A stretch of DNA of 22,236 nucleotides from JAQBFJ01 sp032123435 (GTDB taxonomy: Bacteria; Verrucomicrobiota; Kiritimatiellia; UBA8416; JAQBFJ01). Made by a program: the position numbers and the translations under genes. The notes beneath the pieces were generated by a model. That model had not been told where the DNA came from, did not search any database, and saw only the letters and a program-made list of their open reading frames with translations. The stretch lies in contig JAQBFJ010000240.1 in NCBI GenBank assembly GCA_032123435.1, forward strand, positions 1 through 22,236, written 5' to 3'. Shown one piece after another: positions 15,003 to 22,236 of this stretch. Every line of letters begins with the position of its first letter. The first letter of the stretch is position 1.

Positions 15003-16253
15003 TCACGCGATTCTGCGTTTCTTTTCCTCCGCAAAAGCACGTTGTTCATGCACCATGCTCTTCGTAACTCGAATGGTCCCGCCTTTAGCATCGGTTGGTG
15101 CGTCAAACATGACATCAAGCATGATTTTTTCCACAATTGCCTTAAGTCCGCGCGCGCCGGTTTTTCTTTTCAAGGCAATTTTTGCCAACTCCCTTAAGGC
15201 ACTGTTGGTAAATGAAAGAGAAATACCCTCCATGGCAAGCAGTTTTTGATACTGACGCACCATGCAATTCCTGGGATCAGTCATTATACGAACAAGATCT
15301 TTTTCGGTTAAATCAGCCAGAGCGGTAACGATCGGCAATCGTCCCACCAGTTCAGGGATCAATCCATATCTGATCAAGTCTTCCGGCGCCACATGGTTGC
15401 CCCAATTTTTATTTTCAACATCAACTGCCACTGAATCCTGTTTCCCGAACCCAAGTGTTTTGCCGCCAATACGACGTGAAACGATATCCTCCAGACCCAC
15501 GAACGCGCCTCCGCAAATAAACAGAATATGTTCCGTATTGATTTTTATATAGTTCTGTTGTGGATGCTTGCGTCCTCCGCCGGGCGGAACGTTAGCCATA
15601 GTACCTTCCACGATCTTGAGCAACGCCTGCTGTACTCCCTCGCCGGAAACATCGCGAGTAATAGAAACATTTTCCGTTTTTCGACTAATCTTGTCTATTT
15701 CATCAATATAGATAATCCCCATCTCTGTGCGCGAAATGTCATTATTCGCATTACGGAAAAGAGTCAGCAATATGTTCTCCACGTCTTCTCCTACATAACC
15801 CGCTTCAGTAAGAGTTGTAGCGTCAGCTATTGCGAACGGCACATCCAGCATCCGAGCCAGAGTTCTGGCCAATAATGTTTTTCCACTACCCGTGGAACCA
15901 ATGAGCAAAATATTGCTCTTTTCCATTTCAACATTGCCAAATTCATCATCTTCGGCAAAATGAATGTTTTGTTTCAGGCGTTTATAATGATTATGAACCG
16001 CCACAGCCAAAACCTTTTTAGTGTATTCATGTCCAACAACATACTCATCCAAGAACGCTTTGATCTCATGCGGCTTTGGCACATTCAACGACGTAATTAA
16101 TTCTTTCTGATTGCCCTGCGCCTTATCAGCAAGCGCGGAGCTGCATAACTCCAGACATTCGTCGCATATATTAACGCCCGGACCTTCGATGAGTTCACCT
16201 ATTTCAGCCCGGCTCTTGTCGCAAAACGAACATTTTTTCTGTCTGTCTGTCAT
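15003..16253 (-). CDS. clpX: ATP-dependent Clp protease ATP-binding subunit ClpX
   Basis: This 416-aa AAA+ unfoldase feeds proteins to ClpP. The start is ATG 16253 (MTDRQKK), because the N-terminal zinc-binding domain begins at once with Cys8, Cys11, Cys30 and Cys33. The upstream in-frame codons overlap clpP and would add 16 unconserved residues. Walker A is GSTGSGKT (119-126), the pore loop is GYVG, Walker B is IIYIDEID, and sensor II is GARGLKAI. The ClpP-docking loop reads LGFGKQ, where E. coli has an IGF tripeptide. Length is normal. It starts 7 nt after clpP, as in many bacteria, and a repeat element touches its stop codon. It degrades ssrA-tagged and regulatory proteins in the cytoplasm. 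Confidence 0.97.
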   Translation of the reverse strand: MTDRQKKCSFCDKSRAEIGELIEGPGVNICDECLELCSSALADKAQGNQKELITSLNVPKPHEIKAFLDEYVVGHEYTKKVLAVAVHNHYKRLKQNIHFAEDDEFGNVEMEKSNILLIGSTGSGKTLLARTLARMLDVPFAIADATTLTEAGYVGEDVENILLTLFRNANNDISRTEMGIIYIDEIDKISRKTENVSITRDVSGEGVQQALLKIVEGTMANVPPGGGRKHPQQNYIKINTEHILFICGGAFVGLEDIVSRRIGGKTLGFGKQDSVAVDVENKNWGNHVAPEDLIRYGLIPELVGRLPIVTALADLTEKDLVRIMTDPRNCMVRQYQKLLAMEGISLSFTNSALRELAKIALKRKTGARGLKAIVEKIMLDVMFDAPTDAKGGTIRVTKSMVHEQRAFAEEKKRRIA

Positions 16254-16260
16254 TTCCAAC

Positions 16261-16878
16261 TCATTTTTTCTTTTTTCTATTAACGTTCCTGCTGGAGACA
16301 ACCTGATCGACTAATCCGTAATTCTTTGCTTCAATTGCCGACATAAAAAAATCTCTGTCAGTATCTGAGGCAACATCGGACAAAGACTTGCCTGTATGAT
16401 CAGCCAGAATTTCGTTCACTCTGTCACGCAATCTCAGGATTTCTTTTGCCTGAATACTGATATCCGAAGCCTGTCCCTGTACTCCGCCCCAAGGCTGATG
16501 AATCATAATCCTGGCATTAGGCAATGCGTAACGCTTACCTTTCGCCCCAGCCGCCAGTAATAATGCGCCCATACTTGATGCCTGCCCCACACAGTAAGTG
16601 GCAACATCGCACTTCAGAAACTGCATTGTATCATAAATTGCCATGCCCGCAGTGACTGAACCACCTGGCGAATTAACATACATATTCACATCCTTCTCCG
16701 CATCCTCCGCCTGGAGAAACAACAACTGCGCAACAATAAGATTGCTGATTTCATCATTAATGGCAGACCCGATAAAAATGATTCTGTCTTTCAACAATCG
16801 TGAAAATATATCATACGCTCTTTCTCCCCGCCCGGTTTGCTCCACAACCATGGGTATAAGTTGATTAAACTCCTTCAT
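16261..16878 (-). CDS. clpP: ATP-dependent Clp protease proteolytic subunit
   Basis: This 205-aa serine peptidase forms the double-heptamer chamber paired with ClpX. The catalytic triad is visible: Ser102 in GQASSMGA, His127 in MIHQPWGG and Asp176 in TDRDFF. The N-terminal LIPMVVEQTGRGERAYDIFSRLL is the classic axial-loop and helix region. The C-terminus is a short poly-lysine run (RKKKK). There is no signal sequence, and little room for a long propeptide. The RBS AGGAGC overlaps the tig stop. It sits 13 nt after tig and 7 nt before clpX. Other ClpP copies may exist elsewhere in the genome. Confidence 0.97.
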   Translation of the reverse strand: MKEFNQLIPMVVEQTGRGERAYDIFSRLLKDRIIFIGSAINDEISNLIVAQLLFLQAEDAEKDVNMYVNSPGGSVTAGMAIYDTMQFLKCDVATYCVGQASSMGALLLAAGAKGKRYALPNARIMIHQPWGGVQGQASDISIQAKEILRLRDRVNEILADHTGKSLSDVASDTDRDFFMSAIEAKNYGLVDQVVSSRNVNRKKKK

Positions 16879-16891
16879 AACGCACTAGCTC

Positions 16892-18199
16892 CTATTTCTT
16901 AATTTTAGCATGTTCAAGCAGGAAATTCAGCGTCTTCTCGCCGCGAACATCCTTCTTCAGCCGTTCCATGCCGTCATTTTTCTCAATCTCAGCCTTAAGC
17001 TTTTCCGGCGACACTCCGTAATAACCAGACAATCCCTTAATATGATCTTCAATTTCGTTTTCTTCAACTTGAATTTTCTCTTCATCCGCTATCTTTTCAA
17101 GAATATACGAAAGCTTGACCCGTTCCGAGGATGACTTAGCGGCAGTCGTCATAATCTCTTCCCTGCGTTTCTCCAACTGTTCAGACGAACTCCCTCCTTC
17201 GACCATTCTGCTGATAATATTCCTGGCAGCCAACTGTGTTTCCTGATTAACAATAGAGACAGGAAGTTCCATCGAGATTTTTTCACGCAGGAATGAGGCT
17301 ATTTCCCCGCGCATCCGTTCTTTTTCCTGCGCCATGGCATTTTCTTTCAATTTCTGACGCACCTTTTCCCTTAATGCCTGTTCCGAATCAACTTCAAATT
17401 CCTTCAGAAACTTTTCATTCAGTTCCGGCATTATTTTTTCTCTGATTTTCTTGACGTGTACATTGTATAATGCGTCCTTACCCGCGATGCTCGCAACATG
17501 ATACTTATCGGGAAAACATACTTTTATCGTCTTTTTTTCATCTACAGCCATCCCTTTCAGCTCCGCGCTGAACCCCGGCAGAAAATCCTGTCTGCCCAGC
17601 AAGACCCAGAAATCTTTTCCTTCGCCAAGACCGGCACAGTCAGAAGCAATTTCTTTAACAGCCTTGCCGTCTATTTCTCCGCAGTAATCAATTAAAAGGA
17701 GATCATCTTCCTTCACAGGCCGGCTCGTGGTCACATCTTCAAAACGAGCTGATTGGTCCATAATCCTTTGCATTGAATCTTCCACGTCCTTTTCAGTAAT
17801 ATTGACTTCATTCTGTTTTACTGTAATTTTTTTATAACGTGGCAACTTGAAACAAGGAGCAAGGTCGACAGTTACATTGAAAGTCATGCCATTCCCCCTG
17901 TCAAAAGACACATCTTGAACATCAATAACGGCAACAGGCTGGATATCTTCCTTCTTCAACGCATCATGGTAAAATCTGGGTAAAAGCCTGCTCTTGGATT
18001 CCTCTTCAATCTCCTTGGCGTAATGCCGTTCAATAACATCCAGCGGTGCTTTACCCGGTCTGAACCCCTTGATTTTTGCTGTTTTCGCATAAGCGGAAAC
18101 CACATTATCATATTCAGGACTTATCATATCAGCCGGAACACTTATATTAAGAATCTTGCGGCACGCACCTTCTCCCGCGCTCAGCTTAACCTTCATCAT
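16892..18199 (-). CDS. tig: trigger factor (ribosome-bound chaperone)
   Basis: This 435-aa protein binds near the ribosome exit tunnel and shields nascent chains. The ribosome-docking signature GFRPGKAP is at 45-52. The FKBP-type prolyl isomerase domain follows (about 160-250, with LLLIDYCGEIDGK and PGFSAELKGM). The long helical C-terminal chaperone arms are rich in Lys and Glu. Length matches the family. Two adjacent ATG codons (18199, 18196) can start it, behind a repeated GGAAAA purine tract giving several overlapping Shine-Dalgarno sequences, which suggests strong translation. It is 59 nt downstream of rho without an obvious terminator. The order tig-clpP-clpX is widely conserved in bacteria. 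Confidence 0.96.
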   Translation of the reverse strand: MMKVKLSAGEGACRKILNISVPADMISPEYDNVVSAYAKTAKIKGFRPGKAPLDVIERHYAKEIEEESKSRLLPRFYHDALKKEDIQPVAVIDVQDVSFDRGNGMTFNVTVDLAPCFKLPRYKKITVKQNEVNITEKDVEDSMQRIMDQSARFEDVTTSRPVKEDDLLLIDYCGEIDGKAVKEIASDCAGLGEGKDFWVLLGRQDFLPGFSAELKGMAVDEKKTIKVCFPDKYHVASIAGKDALYNVHVKKIREKIMPELNEKFLKEFEVDSEQALREKVRQKLKENAMAQEKERMRGEIASFLREKISMELPVSIVNQETQLAARNIISRMVEGGSSSEQLEKRREEIMTTAAKSSSERVKLSYILEKIADEEKIQVEENEIEDHIKGLSGYYGVSPEKLKAEIEKNDGMERLKKDVRGEKTLNFLLEHAKIKK

Positions 18200-18258
18200 G
18201 CCTTTTCCTTTTCCTTTTCATTTTCAGATAAAACCATACAAATAATTACAAAACATCT

Positions 18259-19686
18259 CTATTCTTTCATCGCCATTAGAAACTCTGCATTACTTTTTGT
18301 TTTTTTCATCCTTTTAATGAGCATTTCCATCGCTTCTACCGGCGGAACTCCGTTAATTGCGCGTCTTAATATCCATATTTTTTCCAACTCATCAGGATGC
18401 AGGAGCAATTCTTCCTTGCGAGTGCCTGATCTTTCTATATTTATTGCCGGAAATACGCGCTTATCCACAAGAGCTCTATCAAGACATAATTCCATATTGC
18501 CAGTTCCTTTGAATTCTTCAAATATTACATCATCCATTCTACTGCCGGTTTCCACCAGCGCGGTAGCAATTATAGTCAAACTGCCGCCATTTTCGATATT
18601 ACGTGCTGCACCAAAAAAACGTTTCGGCTTATGCAGCGCATTGGCATCAACACCACCTGACAATATCTTGCCGCTATGCGGCTGAATCTCGTTATATGCA
18701 CGCGCCAGACGAGTAATACTGTCAAGAAGAATCACGGCATGCTTACCGCATTCAACCATACGTTTTGCCATTTCTATAACAAGTTCCGCAACCTGAACAT
18801 GCCGTTCCGCCGCTTCATCAAACGTTGAACTAAGCACATGGGCTGAAGTATTCCTTGTCATATCGGTCACTTCCTCAGGACGCTCTCCAACAAGCAGAAT
18901 GATAAGATAAACATCCGGATGGTTTTTGGAAATACTGTTTGCCATCTTCTGCAGGAGCACCGTTTTTCCTGTACGAGGAGCCGCAACGATCAAACCCCTT
19001 TGCCCCATTCCAATAGGAGTGAATATATTCATCACTCGCATTGAAGGATCGGCGTCATCCGTCTCGAGATCCAGACGTACGTCAGGAAACAGCGGCGTTA
19101 GATTTTCAAACGGGACTTTGGCACGGCACTTTTCCGGATCATCTTCGTTTACCTTCGACACCTTCAATAATGCGAAGAATCTCTCTTTATCCTTAGGCTG
19201 CCTGATTTCGCCATCCACAAGATCCCCCGTCCTCAACCCCAAACGGCGAATTTGGGACGGCGAAACATAAATATCTTCCGGGCACGGCAAATAATTACTA
19301 TGCGGTGACCTGAGAAAACCGAAACCATCCGGAAGTATTTCCAGAACACCACGGCCCAAAATCACACCGCCTTGATCGGCGTGCGCCTTTAGAATCTCAA
19401 AAATGAATTCGTGTTTATGCGGAGCGCCCATTTCAATTAATCCATAGCTCTCCGCCATAGCATGCAGTTCAGGAACAGTCTTGTCCTGCAAATCACAAAG
19501 ATTCAATGTTTGACCGGCGCGCTCATTACTGTTGGTGACTGTACTGACCACAGTATTTGCACTATTATCGCCCGGCACCACATTGCTCCTTCCATTGGAG
19601 ACAGGCCTGCGCCTTCCTTGTCCCCGATTGTATGAACCGTGACCTTGTCTCTGCATCCTGCGTGAGTCATCCTGTCTTTCTACCAT
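18259..19686 (-). CDS. rho: transcription termination factor Rho
   Basis: This 475-aa hexameric RNA helicase ends untranslated or C-rich transcripts. It has a roughly 60-residue N-terminal extension rich in Arg, Gln, Gly, Ser and Asn that E. coli Rho lacks. The Rho N-terminal helical region follows (about 62-105). The cold-shock RNA-binding fold has GFGFLRSP and NYLPCPEDIYVSPSQIRRL. The ATPase has Walker A AAPRTGKT (235-242), RPEEVTDM, Walker B VILLDSITRLARAYN, and the secondary RNA site GGVDANALHKPKRFFGAARN. The RBS GGAGAG is six nt before the ATG and lies within coaE (20-bp overlap), so translation is coupled. The long leaderless 192-nt gap and tight packing upstream place it in a common operon with coaE. 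Confidence 0.97.
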   Translation of the reverse strand: MVERQDDSRRMQRQGHGSYNRGQGRRRPVSNGRSNVVPGDNSANTVVSTVTNSNERAGQTLNLCDLQDKTVPELHAMAESYGLIEMGAPHKHEFIFEILKAHADQGGVILGRGVLEILPDGFGFLRSPHSNYLPCPEDIYVSPSQIRRLGLRTGDLVDGEIRQPKDKERFFALLKVSKVNEDDPEKCRAKVPFENLTPLFPDVRLDLETDDADPSMRVMNIFTPIGMGQRGLIVAAPRTGKTVLLQKMANSISKNHPDVYLIILLVGERPEEVTDMTRNTSAHVLSSTFDEAAERHVQVAELVIEMAKRMVECGKHAVILLDSITRLARAYNEIQPHSGKILSGGVDANALHKPKRFFGAARNIENGGSLTIIATALVETGSRMDDVIFEEFKGTGNMELCLDRALVDKRVFPAINIERSGTRKEELLLHPDELEKIWILRRAINGVPPVEAMEMLIKRMKKTKSNAEFLMAMKE

Positions 19687-20266
19687 ATTTACTCTCCAGA
19701 ATATTTTCCCATATTCTAACTGTTTGTTCCTTTAAAACTTCCATGGAACCATTGTTTATTATCACATAATCCGCTCTAACCATTTTTTCCACTATCGGCA
19801 TCTGGGCCGCAATTCTTGCCTTCGCGCCTTCCATGGATAATCCGCGTTGAATTAATCTCTGCGTCTGAAGAAGTTCCGAAGCATATACACATATGACCGC
19901 GTCCCATCCTTCACCTTCCCCGACCTCATAAAGCAACGGCACGTTCACGACAAAAGAACCGGAGCCGGCTGTAATCCTTTCCCACGCCCTTTTTACCTCA
20001 GGGTGAACAATCGCATTCAACTTCAAACGTTCAGATCCGTTCGAAAACACCCTGTCTCCAAGCGCTTTCCTGTCAATTCCCCCTTCCGCATTCAGAATTT
20101 CTTTCCCGAAAACCTTTACCACCTGCGTAAAAACCGGCTCACCCGGCATCATAAGTTCACGCGCCAGTTCATCTGCATCGCATACGACGAGGCCCTCTTT
20201 CGGCAAAAACGAACCAATAAGGCTTTTGCCGCAGGCAATACCACCCGTGACAGCTATTCTTGTCAT
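19667..20266 (-). CDS. coaE: dephospho-CoA kinase
   Basis: This 199-aa P-loop kinase catalyses the last step of coenzyme A synthesis. It starts with TRIAVTGGIACGKS, Walker A being residues 8-15. CDADELARELM carries the substrate-binding aspartate. NAIVHPEVKRAWE and VPLLYEVG are the conserved CoA-binding and lid-side segments, and QRLIQRGL supplies the lid arginines. Length is normal. No good Shine-Dalgarno is seen. The start ATG overlaps the TGA of a short upstream frame as ATGA, suggesting coupled translation. It overlaps rho by 20 bp. coaE next to rho, downstream of a polA-related gene, recalls the Chlamydiae order. Confidence 0.95.
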   Translation of the reverse strand: MTRIAVTGGIACGKSLIGSFLPKEGLVVCDADELARELMMPGEPVFTQVVKVFGKEILNAEGGIDRKALGDRVFSNGSERLKLNAIVHPEVKRAWERITAGSGSFVVNVPLLYEVGEGEGWDAVICVYASELLQTQRLIQRGLSMEGAKARIAAQMPIVEKMVRADYVIINNGSMEVLKEQTVRIWENILESKYGRKTG

Positions 20267-20436
20267 GAAATTTTAGAAGTGTAATCACCTTCCGCCGGTA
20301 AAACCGACATCAAGTGCAATTGAAAATAATATAATAGGATCTCTAGATTGGCGATAGAACGACTATAAGCACCTGGCAAAAGCCGATTACGCACCAAGAC
20401 TAAAACAAAGTTAAGCAAATCTCCTTCTAATGTCAA
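20263..20436 (-). CDS. possible small ORF (about 57 aa) coupled to coaE
   Basis: In the 192-nt gap between the exonuclease and coaE one frame stays open and ends in TGA overlapping the coaE ATG (ATGA). The product is hydrophobic and leucine-rich (for example LLNFVLVLVRNRLLPGAY and LEILLYYFQLHLM), suggesting a helical or membrane-associated peptide. It has no ATG start. TTG at 20436 or a later TTG/GTG would be needed, and the best SD (GAAGGAG) lies only 2 nt from a TTG. The frame also reads upstream into the exonuclease 3' end. It could be a chance open frame or the remnant of an ancestral gene. Function unknown. Confidence 0.22.
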   Translation of the reverse strand: MTLEGDLLNFVLVLVRNRLLPGAYSRSIANLEILLYYFQLHLMSVLPAEGDYTSKIS

Positions 20437-20458
20437 ACTCTTATAAGCTTTTTTTAAT

Positions 20459-21334
20459 CTATCCTGTAAATAATTCCTTTTGCCTGAGTTCCCGCGCCAT
20501 AGAATCAAACTCCAGCTCCTCCATCAACTCCAGCAGACGCGCCGTATCAGGCTTTTTCACCTCAATATCAGCCCATATTAAAGGACATACCAGATCCATA
20601 TTCAGCCTCATCATGGCCACATTGCGCCTTAATATATCCTCGTTGTTCGTCAGCGCTATTCTAAGTCTTTCCTTGTCCAACTCCTCGAGATGCGCCCATA
20701 AACCGGCAAGTGATCCAAACTTGTTCAATAAATCTGCGGCCGTCTTGGGCCCAATCCCGGGCACACCAGGAATATTATCGGAACTATCACCTGTCAACGC
20801 CAGCCATTCCACTATCTGGTCCGGATTAACACCGGTTTTGGCCCGAACATCTTCAGTACCCATTAAAACGTTTTTACCGCCAATCGTTATTATCTTTGTT
20901 TTGACATTAACAAGTTGATACAAATCTTTATCATTGGTGGCTATCAATACTTCATCAACATCAGGTTCAGCCCATACAGCAATAGAAGCCAACAGATCAT
21001 CGGCCTCAGTAGCATCCTGCCGCACACGTTTAATGCCGGCACAGTCAAGATATTGCTCCACAGAACTAATCTGCTCTCTTAAAATATCGGGCATAGCCGG
21101 CCTTTGCGCCTTGTATTCGGGCAACAGATCCATCCGTTCTTTCGGGATCCCACCGTCAAACACCACTACCCAATGTGATGGCTCCCATATCTTCCTGACC
21201 TGCATCAGCATCCGGATAAAACCAAATACCGCGTTCGTTGGCTTCCCTGAACTGGTGGAAAGTTCACGGATTGCGTAATGAGCACGATATAAAACGGCCA
21301 TGCCGTCGACAAGGATCAGTTTCTTGAAAGACAT
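20459..21334 (-). CDS. stand-alone 5'-3' exonuclease (DNA polymerase I N-terminal domain type)
   Basis: This 291-aa protein corresponds to the flap endonuclease domain of PolA. It has LILVDGMAVLYRAHYA with the first metal Asp10, VVVFDGG, YKAQRPAMP, EADDLLA, TNDKDLYQL and the helix-3-turn-helix block GDSSDNIPGVPGIGPKTA. These give the metal ligands and DNA-binding loop of RNA-primer removal nucleases. No polymerase domain follows, because a stop comes just after the domain boundary. ATG 21334 is chosen since family similarity begins there; an upstream in-frame start would add 26 unrelated residues overlapping the secretin. It starts 7 nt after the secretin stop with little RBS. The gene holds the place that full-length polA occupies in Chlamydiae, so it may have been polA once. 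Confidence 0.92.
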   Translation of the reverse strand: MSFKKLILVDGMAVLYRAHYAIRELSTSSGKPTNAVFGFIRMLMQVRKIWEPSHWVVVFDGGIPKERMDLLPEYKAQRPAMPDILREQISSVEQYLDCAGIKRVRQDATEADDLLASIAVWAEPDVDEVLIATNDKDLYQLVNVKTKIITIGGKNVLMGTEDVRAKTGVNPDQIVEWLALTGDSSDNIPGVPGIGPKTAADLLNKFGSLAGLWAHLEELDKERLRIALTNNEDILRRNVAMMRLNMDLVCPLIWADIEVKKPDTARLLELMEELEFDSMARELRQKELFTG

Positions 21335-21341
21335 CAGAAAA

Positions 21342-22236
21342 TTATCTATTACTTCCAGCCTGCACAGTGTCCAATGTGGTTTTTGTGCCAAGAGGCTTAC
21401 CCGCAGGATCAACCAGCCTTGCGGTTACAAAAATAAGCAGATTCCGTTTTTCGCTCTTATCATAGGTGCTTCGGAACAACCTGCCGATAAGAGGCAGATC
21501 GCCAAGGAACGGTACTTTATCATCAACCGACACGCGCCGTTCGTTAATCATCCCGCCCATCACCACTGTCGCGCCGTTATAAATAGAAATCTGCGTTATG
21601 ATCTCTCTCGTATGGAAGAATGGCTGTTCCATATTTAACTGCTGTTCATTGCCATTCTGATCAGTATAAACGGTCCCATAGTTCTTCCATCTCGGCTCTG
21701 TAACCACCTGGGGCGCGAGGCTAAGATCTATCATAGATCCAGCTGTTTCCGTGCTCACTTCAGGAGTGACCTGGAGAATAACACCCACTTCACGAGTTTC
21801 AAAAGCGCCCGGCTCTACTATGCCTCCAATAATCGTAGCGTTGCCGAACGTGTCTCTGCCAGTGACTTCCGTAACCTCAAATTCCGTAGGATAAATGTAC
21901 TCCTCGACCACTTTAATCGTGGCTTCAGAACCAGATCTCGTGGTTACCTTCGGTGCAGACAACAGATCAGCGTTGCCTTTCTGTTCCAATAAGTGAAGGA
22001 TCATTCTGAGCTCTGGATTTGTCAGAACCGTCGCCAAACTTAAAATTCCATCAGCCACAGGTATGCCTTCCGCGCCTAACTGCAAATCACGGACAAACCT
22101 ATTCCCCAACGTAAAGCCGCCTGCCTGCGCATTGGCGCCCACTTTTATCCTTTGCCGGGCACCAAGCGGCAGGTTTTCCTGTCCCTTCTTCTGGGCCAGT
22201 TCCCAATCATCCGACAATAACCACTCAACGCCTAAC
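21342..22236 (-). CDS. secretin (type II/IV pilus/III outer membrane channel), C-terminal part, cut by window edge
   Basis: The frame is open to the window end with no start, so only the last 297 residues are seen. The visible part is the secretin beta-barrel domain. It has LLSAPKVTTRSGSEATIKV, then the strand-rich VGVILQVTPEVS. Next come ISIYNGATVVMGGM and the signature VPFLGDLPLIGRLFRS, followed by KRNLLIFVTARLV. A long insertion around EPRWKNYGTVYTDQNG is typical of the PVC-type pilus/secretion secretins. It forms a multimeric pore in the outer membrane, so the organism is diderm. The system it serves (type II secretion or type IV pili) cannot be told from here. It is followed after 7 nt by the exonuclease gene. 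Confidence 0.9.
   Translation of the reverse strand, partial: LGVEWLLSDDWELAQKKGQENLPLGARQRIKVGANAQAGGFTLGNRFVRDLQLGAEGIPVADGILSLATVLTNPELRMILHLLEQKGNADLLSAPKVTTRSGSEATIKVVEEYIYPTEFEVTEVTGRDTFGNATIIGGIVEPGAFETREVGVILQVTPEVSTETAGSMIDLSLAPQVVTEPRWKNYGTVYTDQNGNEQQLNMEQPFFHTREIITQISIYNGATVVMGGMINERRVSVDDKVPFLGDLPLIGRLFRSTYDKSEKRNLLIFVTARLVDPAGKPLGTKTTLDTVQAGSNR

Larger units (their letters stand above)
14737..15004. repeat. palindromic interspersed repeat element with ACAGGAT-rich inverted ends
   Basis: This fills the 317-nt convergent gap between panD and clpX. The left end (14745-14764) and right end (14976-14995) are inverted repeats with 19 of 20 matching positions. Each contains ACAGGAT units: 14750-14756, 14758-14764 and 14768-14774 on the left; ATCCTGT at 14976-14982 and 14984-14990 on the right. 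Weaker similarity extends outward through GAGAG to 14737 and 15004, touching the clpX stop codon. Inside are two long perfect hairpins, listed separately. There is no ORF. Similar ACAGGAT tandem motifs are, from memory, scattered through many environmental and PVC genomes. Confidence 0.7.

Noticed and set aside
16254..16301. Upstream start for clpX giving 16 extra residues
   Set aside because: The extension lies inside the clpP 3' end, and the zinc-finger domain begins right after ATG 16253.
21335..21412. Upstream start for the exonuclease giving 26 extra residues
   Set aside because: The extra residues overlap the secretin gene and do not resemble the family; similarity begins at the ATG 21334 product.
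22215..22217. Start of the secretin at a TTG near the window edge
   Set aside because: The frame continues upstream to the window end without a stop, and the protein lacks its N-terminal domains, so it is truncated by the window.
1..22236. CRISPR array or defence system
   Set aside because: No regularly spaced direct repeats and no cas, nuclease-helicase or toxin-antitoxin proteins were recognised.

Overview
The window looks like a chromosomal segment of a PVC-superphylum bacterium (Lentisphaerota, Kiritimatiellota or Verrucomicrobiota type). This is an inference from three things: the style of the secretin at the right edge, a methyltransferase-like 'URO-D' protein typical of these groups, and an exonuclease-coaE-rho order that I recall as polA-coaE-rho in Chlamydiae. 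Base composition is moderate, with one visibly more GC-rich patch at about 6650-8750. No rRNA, CRISPR array, transposase or phage gene was seen.

Left part (1-6415): pyrF is followed after 1 nt by a membrane hybrid histidine kinase. A convergent gene encodes a response regulator built like an NtrC-type sigma-54 activator, but it has lost GAFTGA, the Walker B acids, the sensor II arginine and the DNA-binding domain. Divergent from it is a soluble receiver-kinase-receiver protein. Together these three proteins carry two kinase cores and four receivers but no recognisable output domain. This is the most unusual system in the window.

Middle (6416-11952): a possible 46-aa membrane microprotein is followed by a hairpin-rich intergenic stretch. 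A two-gene minus-strand unit follows (URO-D-like protein plus hexapeptide acyltransferase), then a tRNA-Arg(ACG) gene. Next comes a compact minus-strand operon: KamA/EpmB-type radical SAM aminomutase, Wzz-like membrane protein, MscS channel and an Ogt/MGMT-type alkyltransferase.

Plus-strand block (12079-14685): a strong promoter drives purine nucleoside phosphorylase and CCA-adding enzyme. panD follows, with a hairpin that could cover its ribosome binding site. Between panD and the convergent clpX lies a palindromic interspersed repeat with ACAGGAT-rich inverted ends and two long perfect hairpins.

Right part (15003-22236, all minus strand, transcribed right to left): secretin (cut by the window edge), stand-alone 5'-3' exonuclease, a possible small ORF, coaE, rho, tig, clpP and clpX. 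Overlaps or short gaps join most of these genes. The run groups an outer-membrane export pore, DNA repair/replication, CoA synthesis, transcription termination and proteostasis. panD and coaE, the two coenzyme A genes here, sit in separate units of opposite strand.
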